Shown: positions 12,919-24,434 of the stretch, in pieces
Layout of the letters: the number at the start of each line of letters is the position of its first letter
Numbering within the stretch: position 1 is the first letter of the stretch
Source: Verpa conica
Lineage: Eukaryota > Ascomycota > Pezizomycetes > Pezizales > Morchellaceae
Reading direction: 5' to 3'
DNA: 64,000 nucleotides
Assembly: GCA_033030425.1 (NCBI GenBank)
Contig: JAUFSD010000015.1
Location: 1,054,001 to 1,118,000 of the forward strand
Translations under genes and position numbers: made by a program
Notes under the pieces: generated by a model
Told to the model about the DNA's origin: nothing
Databases searched by the model: none
The model's input: only the letters and a program-made list of their open reading frames with translations

Positions 12919-14278
12919 TTCTATAAGTGTTGCGCATAGGCGGTCAGGGCTGAGATGGATTCATTGGGTGACACCTCAAGTTTCTGATGAACCAGTAGAT
13001 TCCTGACCGCTCTAAGCTATTGAGGCAAAAGTCTCTCTTTAACCCAGTGGCGATATACTAGATGAAGAATCCTCATCAAATCAAGAGCCAAAAGCCTTAT
13101 AGTAAGGCCACGACTATATTCAGTGTTGTTCTGGAACCTGGAATGCATTGTCCTCGCTTGTGATAAGATAGGGATAACAAGGCCCTGCGACATTGACAAT
13201 CAAAGGTCATGAAAGTGGGGATAAAGGTATACCCGGCCTGACCGACAACTAGTGCGCTGACGAGCTTCCCACACTACGCATAAAAACTATAACAAACGGG
13301 TTAGAGATAACTACATTCTCCCGGGTCCGATCGAGATGAGGAAAAATGTGACATTTTAGATGCATGCGTACCTAATCCTTATTGACTCGATACCCGTGGA
13401 CGTGTAAAGCCTTCCACAGAAAACTAGTAACTACCGTCTCCTATCCTCTTCCTATACTCGAGGCGGTAGAGCACATACTACACAGAATATTCTTCGTCAT
13501 TGACCAATGCCCCATCCACCCGAATATTCTGATCGACGTAAGTATGATGATTTTTTAGAGTGCTGACAGGGGAAGCCCTCGTTATCATGGGTAAATGAGT
13601 AAATTTGAATTTAGAGTACGTCCTACATGATGCATAAATGACATCGAATCATTCGTGGAGCTAGGGCTAGGGTTGAGAACCACTCCCTACTCTTCGCTGC
13701 GGCAACGCGTAGACATACCAGGATTTCAAAAGTAGATTCTAGCAGAAAAAATTATGTACCGGCATATGATCAGCGATATTTGATCGGGGGAGAATCGATG
13801 CACAATACAGTCCAGTCTTAATGGAAAACTCTCTTCGGTGGTACTTGGGGCCTGGGTAAGATATAATCTTTTTGCGAAGCGAAAAAAAACTGCCATTGAC
13901 AACCAAACTGCCGATCGTACGTAAACAGGTTGAAAATATTGCTCTCTACGCAATGCTGATTAGGTTTTATCGAATCAACTTTAAGATGGTAGTAGAATGC
14001 CGTGATGCCGAGTCGATCCCGGGTAGAATTCGCTTGTAACTTACAGCCCTAGCCTATAGACTGTTTTTATATTGATGAACCTCCGAACAAAAAATGATTT
14101 CTATTACTAGATTCTTCAAGAAGTGAAGGCCATAGAACCCGGAAATACCCGTCTTTATTTATCAGCCAGATAACTCAACCCATCCAGCACTGGTTCTCGG
14201 TGTTGTTACAAAATCTTAGAACGGTCTCAGAAGGTTGAAAGTGTGAGGCTAAACTAGCACGTGACGCACAATCATCAC
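12919..14278. other. Gene-free stretch between repeats and tRNA-Leu
   Basis: Apart from repeat copy B there is no supportable gene. A 9-bp inverted repeat, GCGGTCAGG at 12940-12948 and CCTGACCGC at 13002-13010, could fold into a hairpin with a 53-nt loop. Several GGGCTAGGG/CCCTAGCCC words occur between 12.3 and 14.1 kb. Confidence 0.4.
13556..13687 (+). repeat. Diverged direct repeat, copy B
   Basis: Shares with the copy at 12806-12918 the blocks TAGAGTG, ACAGGGGAAGCCCTCG, TTAGAGTACGTC, AATCATT and GCTAGGGCTAGGG. It is about 20 nt longer in the middle. No coding frame is present; it looks like a decayed non-autonomous element or a fragment of a longer repeat. Confidence 0.55.
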
Positions 14279-14379
14279 GGCAGGATGGCCGAGTTGGTTA
14301 TGGCGCCAGGTTAAGGTCTTACTCTTAACATCGATTCCTGGTTCGGAAACGAGCGTGGGTTCAAGTCCCACTTCTGTCA
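14279..14379 (+). tRNA. tRNA-Leu(AAG), intron-containing
   Basis: The acceptor stem GGCAGGA pairs with TTCTGTC, followed by discriminator A. The anticodon stem is CCAGG/CCTGG. The loop carries anticodon AAG at 14313-14315, with a 19-nt intron (14317-14335) at the standard position after base 37. A long variable arm (TCG-GAAA-CGA) fits a class II tRNA, and the T arm is GTGGG-TTCAAGT-CCCAC. A TTTT terminator lies at 14386-14389. Two nearly identical genes are at 23226-23326 and 58763-58863. This copy has a wobble in the acceptor stem and one base change in the intron relative to those. Confidence 0.9.
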
Positions 14380-16584
14380 TTATCCTTTTGTTAATAGACT
14401 GGGTGGGTAGAAAAGAAATAGTGGTACTCCTATAATGGAGCTGCCGACTAGAGAGTGGAAGATTTTGTTCCGTACATGACTGAGCCGGGACAGCTTTCCG
14501 GTTTCCCTCCCATGGCGTAATGAAACAGAGGCAGAGTGAGTAGTAAACGGTTTGGTACCTAGGATTTCTATTGTAGTAATACATGTATATACCTAGGAGT
14601 AATTAATCTAGCTGCAACAATACGTCATATAGCTAGCCTAACCCCCTCCTACAGCTGTAACCCTAAACTCTCTTAACGGTAGCCAAGTATTTTTTATAGA
14701 TTTATTAGCCAGAAGAGAAATCTAGACCTAGGGTAATATAATGGCAAAATCAAACGCTAAAAGGTTTGCGTGGCCTTAGCTATTGATGCTTGAAAATCCC
14801 GCTGCCACTGCTATCCAACCTCTAGGAATTCATTGCGATTCAACTAGACACCCATGGAAGTGTCCCTAGTTATTTTTTTTCTGTTACTACTTTTGAGAAA
14901 TTTATGAAATGCAAGATACCAAATATATCTTTGTTAAATTAAGATCGTCTTTCTCCTGTCCTTTTGAGGGCCTCCGAGCCTTGATATAGTTATTTTACTT
15001 TAACAACCCTCCATACAGCTGGAAAGCAGGCTTGTGGGCGCAAGACTGTGATTGAGGATAGCTCCTCTCAGTTGGTAGTAGTGATTACGATTATAAATCC
15101 GAATATGCTGCAATTGTTAGTTATTTCCGCGTGATGGGCATAGAAAATCTTAACACTATGAGGAAACACCACATACTTATTTCTCTAGAAATTCCTAGAG
15201 AAGGGTTTTTATTTAGGGGAGCAAAAATACCGAGTCACCTACTTGCATGGAAACAATAGTCCCATCTTAATGTGGCATATCTTTCTAATACAATATATCA
15301 ATAATGATAGAGTTGCTAAATTTGTTCGAACAATTTCATAACAATAAAATTTTATATATAAATACATCTTTGAACAGGTATTACCCCAGACCTACAAGCT
15401 ATAAGAGATACTCCCATCTATGAAACCCTCAAGAGCCGTAGTATCTATGACTTGGGTAGTACCCAGCATGACACTTTCAAGTTGGGGTTTTGGTCGATTT
15501 TCAGATAGATTTGCCAACGTACAATAGATACCTGCTAGTATCACACTACGTACCTACAGCTTTACTCACCCCTAGAGATAAATTTACTATCAACATGCAC
15601 ACTCTAGAGATACTTTAGGGATTCATTCATTTATTAGAACCCTAATGTAGATCTAACAATAGGTCTAGACCTAGACTTATAAACAAACAGTGCAGTAGGA
15701 ACTACTCCACCGTATTATTTAATTAATCCGCAGCTATAAAATCCCTGAAAATATGAAGTATATATTCCATCTACCATTTTGTAGTAACCGAAATATTAGA
15801 AGAATATCGTGTTCTCAGTATAACGAGTGATATTCCATGATCACAACCCAGCGTAGTGATTTTCCGTTTTGTTTAATTCATCAAATACATACAGCCATTC
15901 AGCAATTATACAACCGTGCAAACTATTTATTCATAAAACTCTCCTTATATATCAAAGTTCAGATTAGGTTAGCCAATTACTTGGCAATTGGTTTCTCCAC
16001 CCACCATAAATAGCCCTCCCGACTCCTTTCTTGATTCTATATTGGGAACCAATCACTTGCGTTAACACAGCAGCGCACACAAACACGCCATCTCTCCCAC
16101 TAGAGCAATATGAAACAAGACACTGACGCGCTTCCCATGGTGGGGTGAGAATCACGTAGATCACCTCACAAGGTCTATTCTAGAAGCCCTTTTTGAAACC
16201 TGGATAAGGACCCTTGTAGATCTACTTGTCGAAGTGCAGCATCTGTGTATCACTAGAAACTACATGCAGTGTTTCACTACCAAGCCTTTGCATAAGACTA
16301 TAAATATTTCTACGCAAGGTCATCTGTAAGACCTCAAAATGTATACTTGAGCCTATTTATATAGGTATATATAGGTGTGTGTGTAAGTAAAAATTTAGTA
16401 GATATATACACCAAAAAATGACCAGAACACGGTATAATATATATCTAACGAATAAAATCCCAGCCAGCCAGCCTCCCAAATCCACATAAGTCAATAATAA
16501 TAACAGAAACACTTTACTCATACTTATATAAGTTTCCAAAAGGACAATTAAATAAAAACATCAAAAACTACTTCTCCAACCCTT
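14380..16584. other. Gene-free stretch
   Basis: AT-rich sequence with no credible coding frame; the longest frames lack recognisable domains and good starts. One copy of the dispersed 9-mer, in the CGAGTGATA orientation, is at 15824-15832. The right end is the 3' flank of the minus-strand PTH11-like gene. Confidence 0.5.
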
Positions 16585-18062
16585 TTAAAACATCATAGGT
16601 GTTGGCATTCTTCTATGTCCTATCCCTGGCCCACCTGTAGCAGCATCCGGCTGGGGTTGTACAACTGGCTTTTCCCGTTCCCTGAATGCAGGGTGCTGAT
16701 CCATATCGATATCCACCTGCACCATAATCTCGCTCAGATTCGTTTTCGAATCCGACGAGTACCGCGCTGATGAACTTGAAGCAATGACGAATGGGGGAGC
16801 TGGGCGTGTAGGGGCTTGGTAGGCTGTGGGATCATAGTCGACTATATTCCGTTGGCTTTCTGAGCGGTTGAGTTGTGTCATTGCGAGTAATGTAGACGGG
16901 GTGGGAGTAGCGGGGCCTGCGGTGGAATCTCGGACGTTTGAGTTCCGAGTGGGTGATCGCTTGGGTTGAAGGAATTTGCGGAGGAAGGGTGATAGTGCTG
17001 GGAGGTTGATTGCGATTAGTCCGATGTTGATTTCTACCATGGCCCAGATTGAGAGGTTGGCTGAGTCGTAAAGGATTTCGTCGGTCCCACGGTAGCCGAA
17101 TTGATATAAGGTGTGTATACCGGCAGCTCCCACGGCGCTATATAGATCAGTAAATATTTTCGAGTGAGGGTCAAGAAGGGGTACCAACAAGAAGGCTAGT
17201 AGAAACACTCCGGCCAATGCGCACTTCTCCCTCGTTGATCTCCGAACACCGTAGATAACCATAAACACGGGTAGCAACACATAGAATAGGTCCAACCCTG
17301 TGTTCATCGAGGAATGTGCATTTTCAAACCCCTTGACCAGATATCCAGGCATACACTGTCCATCCCGAATCCCACTTTTGTTGAATATAAACCTTGCAGG
17401 TCTGCACTCAACCACCGCAGCCACCCAAAAGACTACTGAATAAGCTGTCATGAAGACCATCGCACAGTATAACATAGTCTTCAGGAACACCCTCCTTTGT
17501 TGTGGGGGTGCGCTTGCGAAATTGAGGAGAGTCGTGAAGACAGCCATCTTGACAACCCAAGTTGCGGCGATATACAGAAGTTTGGATATCCAGTAGTACT
17601 GCAGTTCATAAGTTTAGCAGGCTATTAGATGGTAGAGGAGAAGGCGAGACTGACTTTGAGACCTTGGATAGTATCTGCTCCTGATATATCAAACTTATGT
17701 CTGCCTGCGCCGAATCGAACTGAGATCACCACTGCGACTGATACAGCCACTGAGAATAGCTATGAAAAAGAAAGAAATGTTAGAAATCCGCTTTATACGA
17801 TCCATATCCATACGAGTTCACATACAGCAGCAAGAACATGTATCCAATCCTCAAATCGCACTGATCTAATACCAGTTCTGAGTCTCAGAAATATTCGCAT
17901 AACAATGACAACAATCATAGAGATTGTTAATATTGATGCGACAGCGAGTAGCTCCGGTATCCGGCCTAGATCTGTTGACTTTCTCGCCGCTCCAGGTACC
18001 CAATCTCCTGTCCCATTCGCCGTCATACCCATCGTTGGCATTGCTAAGGCTGTTGCGCTCAT
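16585..18062 (-). CDS. PTH11-like seven-helix integral membrane protein (fungal rhodopsin-like domain)
   Basis: Exons on the minus strand are 18062-17826, 17759-17655 and 17598-16585. Introns of 66 and 56 nt have clear branch points (TTCTAAC, GCTAAAC). The joined frame gives 451 residues. It has a hydrophobic helix around residues 38-56, an EDWIHVLAA motif, and further helices up to about residue 330. The sequence between residues 150 and 330 contains the hallmarks of the fungal rhodopsin-like/PTH11 family: a YWISKLLY helix, the CRP and DGQCMPG cysteines of the extracellular loop, and the closing VEINIGLIAINLPALSPFLRKF-type helix. A polar Ser/Pro-rich cytoplasmic tail of about 120 residues follows. 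Such proteins are plasma-membrane receptor-like proteins; the ligand is unknown. No linked gene suggests a pathway. Confidence 0.85.
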
Positions 18063-21000
18063 CTCTCCTCTTTGTTTGGTGTTTAGTAATATCGAGTTTT
18101 TGCGAAGTGATAACCTAGTGGATTTTCTAGCGTCGTTAACGAAATGTGGGGAAATTGACCCCGGATGGATGGATGAATGAGAATGGTGAATCCAGTATTG
18201 TTATAGAATGTGAAAAGAACTGAAATGACTGAAATGGCCGTAAGGCTTTTAGACTACAGCCGATAGGCAGAAAGGACAGAATATGGTGGGTAGCAGAAAG
18301 AGGAAAAGAGAGAAAAGAGTGGCCAGCACCCGGGTCAATAACAAAACCGTAAGTACCGGAAGAAAAGAAAGGGAAACCCAACCGAAACCAAGTAGGGTGG
18401 ATGCCTGATCGAAAAAAGAGAATTAAGATCTATGTAACGCGGTATATAACCTCCCCTCCTTACGAGTTACAACGTAAGCCCCTAGTAACCTTGCCCGCAC
18501 TGGACCAGGTGCTTTACAATAGTCTACCAAAGGGGAGGATTTGAAGATCAGCGTCTCGGCCTGGCGGGGCTCTCCCTGTTTAACGGCCCGCTGGAATTAG
18601 TTGGATCTCCCCCCAAAAGTTGAAGAGTTTAGGTTAGCCATTTCCATGCCCGGAAGATGGCCCGAGTCGCTTGTAAAAGTTCCTGCATATTGAGCAGTTT
18701 CTGGCGAATCTGTTTCCTGAAACGGTATTGAAGGAGTGCTACGAAACATGGCTTTGGTCAAGCGAGCTGCACAAGCACATATTGGGTAATATTTGGTACA
18801 ACATCGATATCCATTGGGGGAGATAGCTTGTATAGGGCTCTCGTACTAGAGTTGTGAATCAGAGAGCTAGAGTTTCGTCGCTGCGCTACTAATGCAGGCC
18901 CCTCTGCACGTTTCCCTATAGAATTTCCTTTCGTAAGACATTGTAGGGGAGACCCTAATTATATGCATTTTGTTTTACAATATTTGATGATTGATGCTCG
19001 GAAATGCGGAAAGCCGCATATAGGCTTGGTTTATCCCAGACTTTGATGGGACGTCACCCATGGCTTTGTCTTTAGTTGACGAGTTTCATGCTGCGCTGCG
19101 CCGACACCTCTCGATCTCCCTCGGTATCCTTCGAGAAAGGGGGCGAGTCGAGGGCTGCCAAGTTTCCCCGCGCACAGACTCAAAATATCCCAGCACTCGC
19201 AAGGATCCAGGACGCGCCATCAGCTCATCGTAGGGTGTAGACTTCATCTCAATCCTCGCCCGGAAGGCATCTCGGGATTCAGCTCGACTCTATTAGTGAT
19301 GGACGTGGTAAGGGGAAAAAGCTTCTGCTCCTTTATGTAATTGCGGAGAATAGATTGACTCTTACGCGTGGTGGGACTTTTTCAGCTGAGGAATTGAAGA
19401 CACGCTAGATTTCCTTTACATAACCGAGAAACCTTAGTATATGGATGATTACCTCAATAACCGACATGCTGTTATAAATCAATTAGGAAACTCAGGCTAT
19501 ATGGTGGTTGACTATCCTATAAAGTCTGAGAGCCTCGATTCTTGTTATCTTTATAAGCAAGACCCACAGACTTTAACCCCCCCTCTTGCGCTACGAATGT
19601 ATCTTGTATGTATTTTGCATATATAAGCCCCCTGTGGGTTTACTCGTTGGATTTGACAAATAAAGTTGAGGTATTATAGTGCATATACCCTTAACTCCTA
19701 TTATTTGTAGGTGGCATCTGAACGAGCTCGAGTCATAATATGCAATACCGCACTGACTTCCAAGGTTCTTGAAACAGCTGGGGGATTGAAGATCCATACG
19801 TTGATATGGAGATGAGCGACAGTCTCTAGCCCTGTCAATACCCCCCGGCCGGCCGTCTCCCTTATACTTTAAAGGTACCAGAACTACTCAAACGGTTCCG
19901 AGCTTGAGAGTAGGGCAACTTTAAATATTTGTGACTAGGTATCATTATAAACTGGGCTGTAAAACCGACGACAGCTTTTCCTTTTGATTTTCTGTGCCAG
20001 GTCCTGGGAGTGATAGCTTAGTAGCGAGTGACCGATTATGATTATTTGCCATTGAAGTGAGACACTGCGAGTTTTAGTAAAGAGAGCACCCTGCTATACA
20101 TGTATTTATCAGTACGTCAACTAATGTAATAGCCATGAAGATTTATTTCCGAAATTAACCACATGCTCAGGTCAGATGTATTAGGGTGCATGACTGGATT
20201 TGGGGCATGTGATAGCCATCTACTATCCTCAGTGCTAATACAACTTGTGTGATATAGTTGCCCAAGTTTGTAGATCCTTCCAGCTAAGGAGTGTATTATC
20301 ACCGGTAAAAAAAACCACTATCTTAATAACTACCCTATCACGGTTAATATCTACCTCTACTCTACTTTCATCGCCAACATAGCTAGCTACGGGGATATAT
20401 GTTCAGTTAGTAGCTAGGTACGTACCTACGCCACATACATTACAATTAACTCACTTAATCAGGGCAAGAAGCTACTCCGATACTTCTTTGGTTAAGTCTT
20501 CCAATTATTAGAGCGTCATATGACCATATCAAGTGACTCCTAACTGATCCATTATTCTGTCTAGCCTACTTAAAAGCAAAGTTAAGCTAGTCTCCCAGAT
20601 TTTTATAGTTTATTTTCGAAGTATTCTAGCCTGCACCTATAGTCTAATACATTTCTCCAGTTTCTGCGAACGACTTAAAACTATTCCTACTTTATCCAAG
20701 TCTTCCAATAGCCCTCTCTAAGGTTTTGATATTGTGTGTTGATTACCGAGCATCTGGGTCCTAGACCAATATAACCGGTCTAATCTGCATGGTCGGGTCT
20801 TATGTTCGGTCTAGTTCGGAGAAACTCTTCCCTGCACCCAATTATAGTCTTTTAAATGAGCGATATTGATAACAGGGTATCTGAATATATACTTCCATGT
20901 CTTGCATTTGTTAATATGGGCTGAAAAGTTCTGCCAACATACGTAGTGTTGGTCCCCAACCTATTCTTCCCCACGATTAAACTCCATACGTAGCGTGGTT

Positions 21001-23225
21001 GGAAACCCAACTACATACTTTAATCTCTGTATACCTGGAGGTTGTGATTTGATATCAAAGTGCGGTATAACGTCCGCATAGTATCTTCTCAGAAGCTTCT
21101 AACCTCTATCACCACCGGCCGGTCTCTGATTTCTTCGCATAACATAGCCTTTTTCTCTGTCGACGTGGGTCTGAGTTAAACGAGTACATTTCTTTTTTTT
21201 TGATTTCTGCATAGTTTAATCAGTACCTACCTTAGCGCATAGTCTTTCTGTATCGGAGATTTGCATTTAAGCTATACTATAACCAAAAAAAAAAAAAAAA
21301 AAAAACCCACATCTTTCGATTTGAAATTGGACCAAGACGCCAGAGAACATGCTTTTTGATTTCCTAATTTGGGGATAAATAGCCGCTCGATTGATGGAAG
21401 CTTTTATGTAGGTTCACGGGATCGGGAGGGCGGGGTATTGCTTGTTTTTTTCCCTCATGGGTGAGCTAATAGGCCGTTATGTCTAGGATACTAAATAGTT
21501 AATTACAACATATCTAGATAGTTAGCTAGGTATAATAATACATTTAGGGGAGGGGGGGGGGGAGTTATGCGCATGATTTCTTCTGCTGTAAAATTACATT
21601 CGTAAAGATCTTCAAAGTTCTGCAAGATCCCGTGAAGGCCGGGGTATGCCGTGTTAGAGGCATATGGCGGCAGGTAAGATCTGACATGTTCGTTAAATGA
21701 ATGTTGAGCTATTAGTAGATGATGAAGGGAGGGAATAGAAAATTTATGTAATGACGTATTCTAATAGATTGCTAGAGAGATTAGTTCAAATGTCATGGAA
21801 AAAAAAATTGTTTGTGTCAAACGAGTTAATACCAGGTACAGGGATGTATTTTGAATAACGATATATATTCCTATAATCAAAAATAACAAGAGATTTCTAT
21901 GAGGTGTTGTGGGATATCTTTTGGCACTAATGGAAGTTTTATGGTAGAGTAATGATCTAGTATGCATTTTCTCTTTCGGGCGAACTAATCTCTCTAGTTG
22001 AATACACCGGCTATTTTATGATCGGAGTAGATAACTGAGTAAGCCGTATCTAGACATACTTTCTTACAAGGAGCTTAGATAAGGCTTTAATATATTAATC
22101 GTTGGTCTAACATTTTTATAAGAAAATAATATGCCTAGATAATTAAGGCTTATAAGAGGAATTAATACCTAGTTACCTGCTTCGACTATAAATTTTGTTT
22201 CAGTAGTAATCTATAGTCTTACATGATATACCACCTGTAGTCCTAAAGCATAGTTACGTATGCGCATATGCTTGGTGGATTAAATTTTAGAACCCATATT
22301 TCCGAGTGATATTCTGTGAACATATAAGACACTTGAATAAGTACTAGAGAGCTTTAGAGCAAACCTTTGATGTGTTTATCAACTTAAACTTCATAATATT
22401 TTCCATGAGCGTTAGGTATAAGATATTTGTTTCTTGGGTCTTGTGCGGGAAACGTTGAATGATGTATCGCGCATAACACTAAGAACTCGCATATCTAATC
22501 TGTGGGATCCCTTGAATACGGTTATTGGAATTGATTCCGCATAAAGCAGATCTAGGTACTCTCGCAGGTATAACTTTAACTTATTAGAGGGTGAAATCAG
22601 ATACCAGTATGCCGGAGGTGTCGTATATAATCACTAGATACTCAGGATACAAGAATTATAGCCCTAGCCGGTCATTTATAAAGGAAGTTAGGTGATTTCC
22701 CCCTTGATGAGTTGTACCGGTGGTATCTTACGTTGTCCTCTTAGCTAGTTCTCCTATCCGTGCTTAGACTTACTGTTCTTAGACTTCTATATCTGTTGGC
22801 ATAGATGACTAGTTAGGTATGTGGTAATAGAGTCAAATACTTAACCCCTGGACTTATACAGGTACGTACATACAATAATAGTCTCTACTATTTGAGGGAT
22901 GGCCTTGAGCTGCGAGTTGCAGAAGCCTAGCTATTATTCCTGGTCCTCTAGACTACTAGTGGTCCCTGTATATGCATTATTTATAGGATGAATCTTGAAC
23001 TCCAGAAACCATTGTCTAATATTATATACATGTGGATGTAACTCCCTGCTTAGTGTGACTTCACACAACTTTTTTTTTGTAGGTTGTTAGCACAAGGGGG
23101 TCGCCGATGTGACAAACACCCACCACGGGGGAGGGGGGACCCTTATCTTGTTCATGGGAGAGTACCGAACTAGCCCAAGAATATACTCTCGTAATAACAC
23201 CGTTTTAAAAGCGCGACGTCGTCAA
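18063..23225. other. Long gene desert
   Basis: No gene is supported over 5 kb. The 18.45-19.4 kb part is GC-richer. It holds a 52-codon minus-strand frame (about 19092-19247) without recognisable domain, possibly a worn gene or element relic. Further right it is AT-rich with an A21 run at 21285-21305, a G run near 21547, and a CGAGTGATA motif at 22303-22311. Confidence 0.5.
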
Positions 23226-23326
23226 GGCAGGATGGCCGAGTTGGTTATGGCGCCAGGTTAAGGTCTTACTCTTAACATCAATTCCTGGTTCGGAAACGAG
23301 CGTGGGTTCAAGTCCCACTCCTGTCA
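23226..23326 (+). tRNA. tRNA-Leu(AAG), intron-containing
   Basis: Same structure as the copy at 14279: acceptor GGCAGGA/TCCTGTC fully paired, anticodon AAG in a CCAGG/CCTGG arm, and a 19-nt intron. The long variable arm and T arm GTGGG-TTCAAGT-CCCAC are also present. A T6 terminator follows directly. It differs from the 14-kb copy by one intron base (CATCAAT rather than CATCGAT) and one acceptor base. Confidence 0.92.
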
Positions 23327-24434
23327 TTACAATTTTTTCCCCTCCGCTTTCTACGCCGACCCTCGGCTTACGGCTGTTTTGTTTCGTGCTTGTATAACTT
23401 GTTTTGTTTTTTTCTTGTGGCACGCGAAAATGTTCTTACCCAGAGTTTTCAGTGTAACGTGACCTACTAGGCTTAGTCAAAGTTACCTCGTTTCACGCGC
23501 GTCACAGAATAGGATAATAGCGTATTGTCTAGACAGTTAGGTCCGGCGCTACTAACTACTAGTATAAACTACTACCCTCTTATAAGTAGAGTACATTTAC
23601 TAGCTACCCGAACCCCCCCTCCCCCACTTAGTCAACTAATTTATGTAGCAAAATAACCGGTATTACGACTCTATATAACTAGGTGACCTTCTACGACCCT
23701 AAAGCTGTTCTAATGCATCTATTACCTAGGGGAGAGTAGGGGTTGAAGGTAGCTCCAGAGGATATTTGGGGAGGGTTGCTCAGATGACGATTCTGAGACA
23801 CCGTAGTAGATCGTTGCTAATCAACCATTATTTTTTGGGCCACTCTGATTGGCTGGTACTATCTAGTACGGAACGGGATTGCTCTTCACCTTTTATCTAA
23901 AATCCACAGATAATCATATAAAGGATTCGGTTTCCGCAGATGCAGGTACATTCTCAACCGTCCTATCTAGGGATTGTATCTTATTGGTATACCATATATT
24001 TGGATTGGGTATTCACATTTTCAAAGATTTAGAAATAGTAGTTGTGGGTAAAAGGTCATCTGAGGATATTAAGCCATGATATCTTTAATTTTCTTTAGTG
24101 GGTAAATCAAATTTTTGTACTTTCAATTTAGTAGTTTCATAAATCAGCGGAAAGGTATCTTGTAATATCAATGATATGTACCCCAAGCAATGAATGAACT
24201 GCTCCGCCTAGAACGCGAAAGGGAATTATACAAAGAAATACCAAAAGAATGCTATGCCATGCCGCCTATTCGTACTCTAACAATCATTCTCTCTACTCGT
24301 ATGCTACTCGTAGCTAGTTCTCCGTCCGCCGCCAGAACCATCGTAGCTTATCCATCCAATATCCGACCCGATAACAACCTAGCCATGCACTAGCTATCAT
24401 GTCCACGGCATACATCTGCCCAGCCCTACCTACA
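23327..24434. other. Gene-free stretch
   Basis: No gene can be supported. The right end is the 3' flank of the coiled-coil/RRM-like gene on the minus strand. Confidence 0.45.

Noticed and set aside
12940..13010. Hairpin with C/D-like boxes as a snoRNA
   Set aside because: A TGATGA and a CTGA occur, but the C-like box is in the middle of the segment rather than next to the 5' stem, so the C/D layout fails.
17629..18180. 183-codon frame on the plus strand
   Set aside because: Runs antisense through exons 1 and 2 of the well-supported PTH11-like gene; a shadow frame.
19092..19247. 52-codon GC-rich minus-strand frame
   Set aside because: Too short, no domain and no extension by splicing; noted only as a possible relic.
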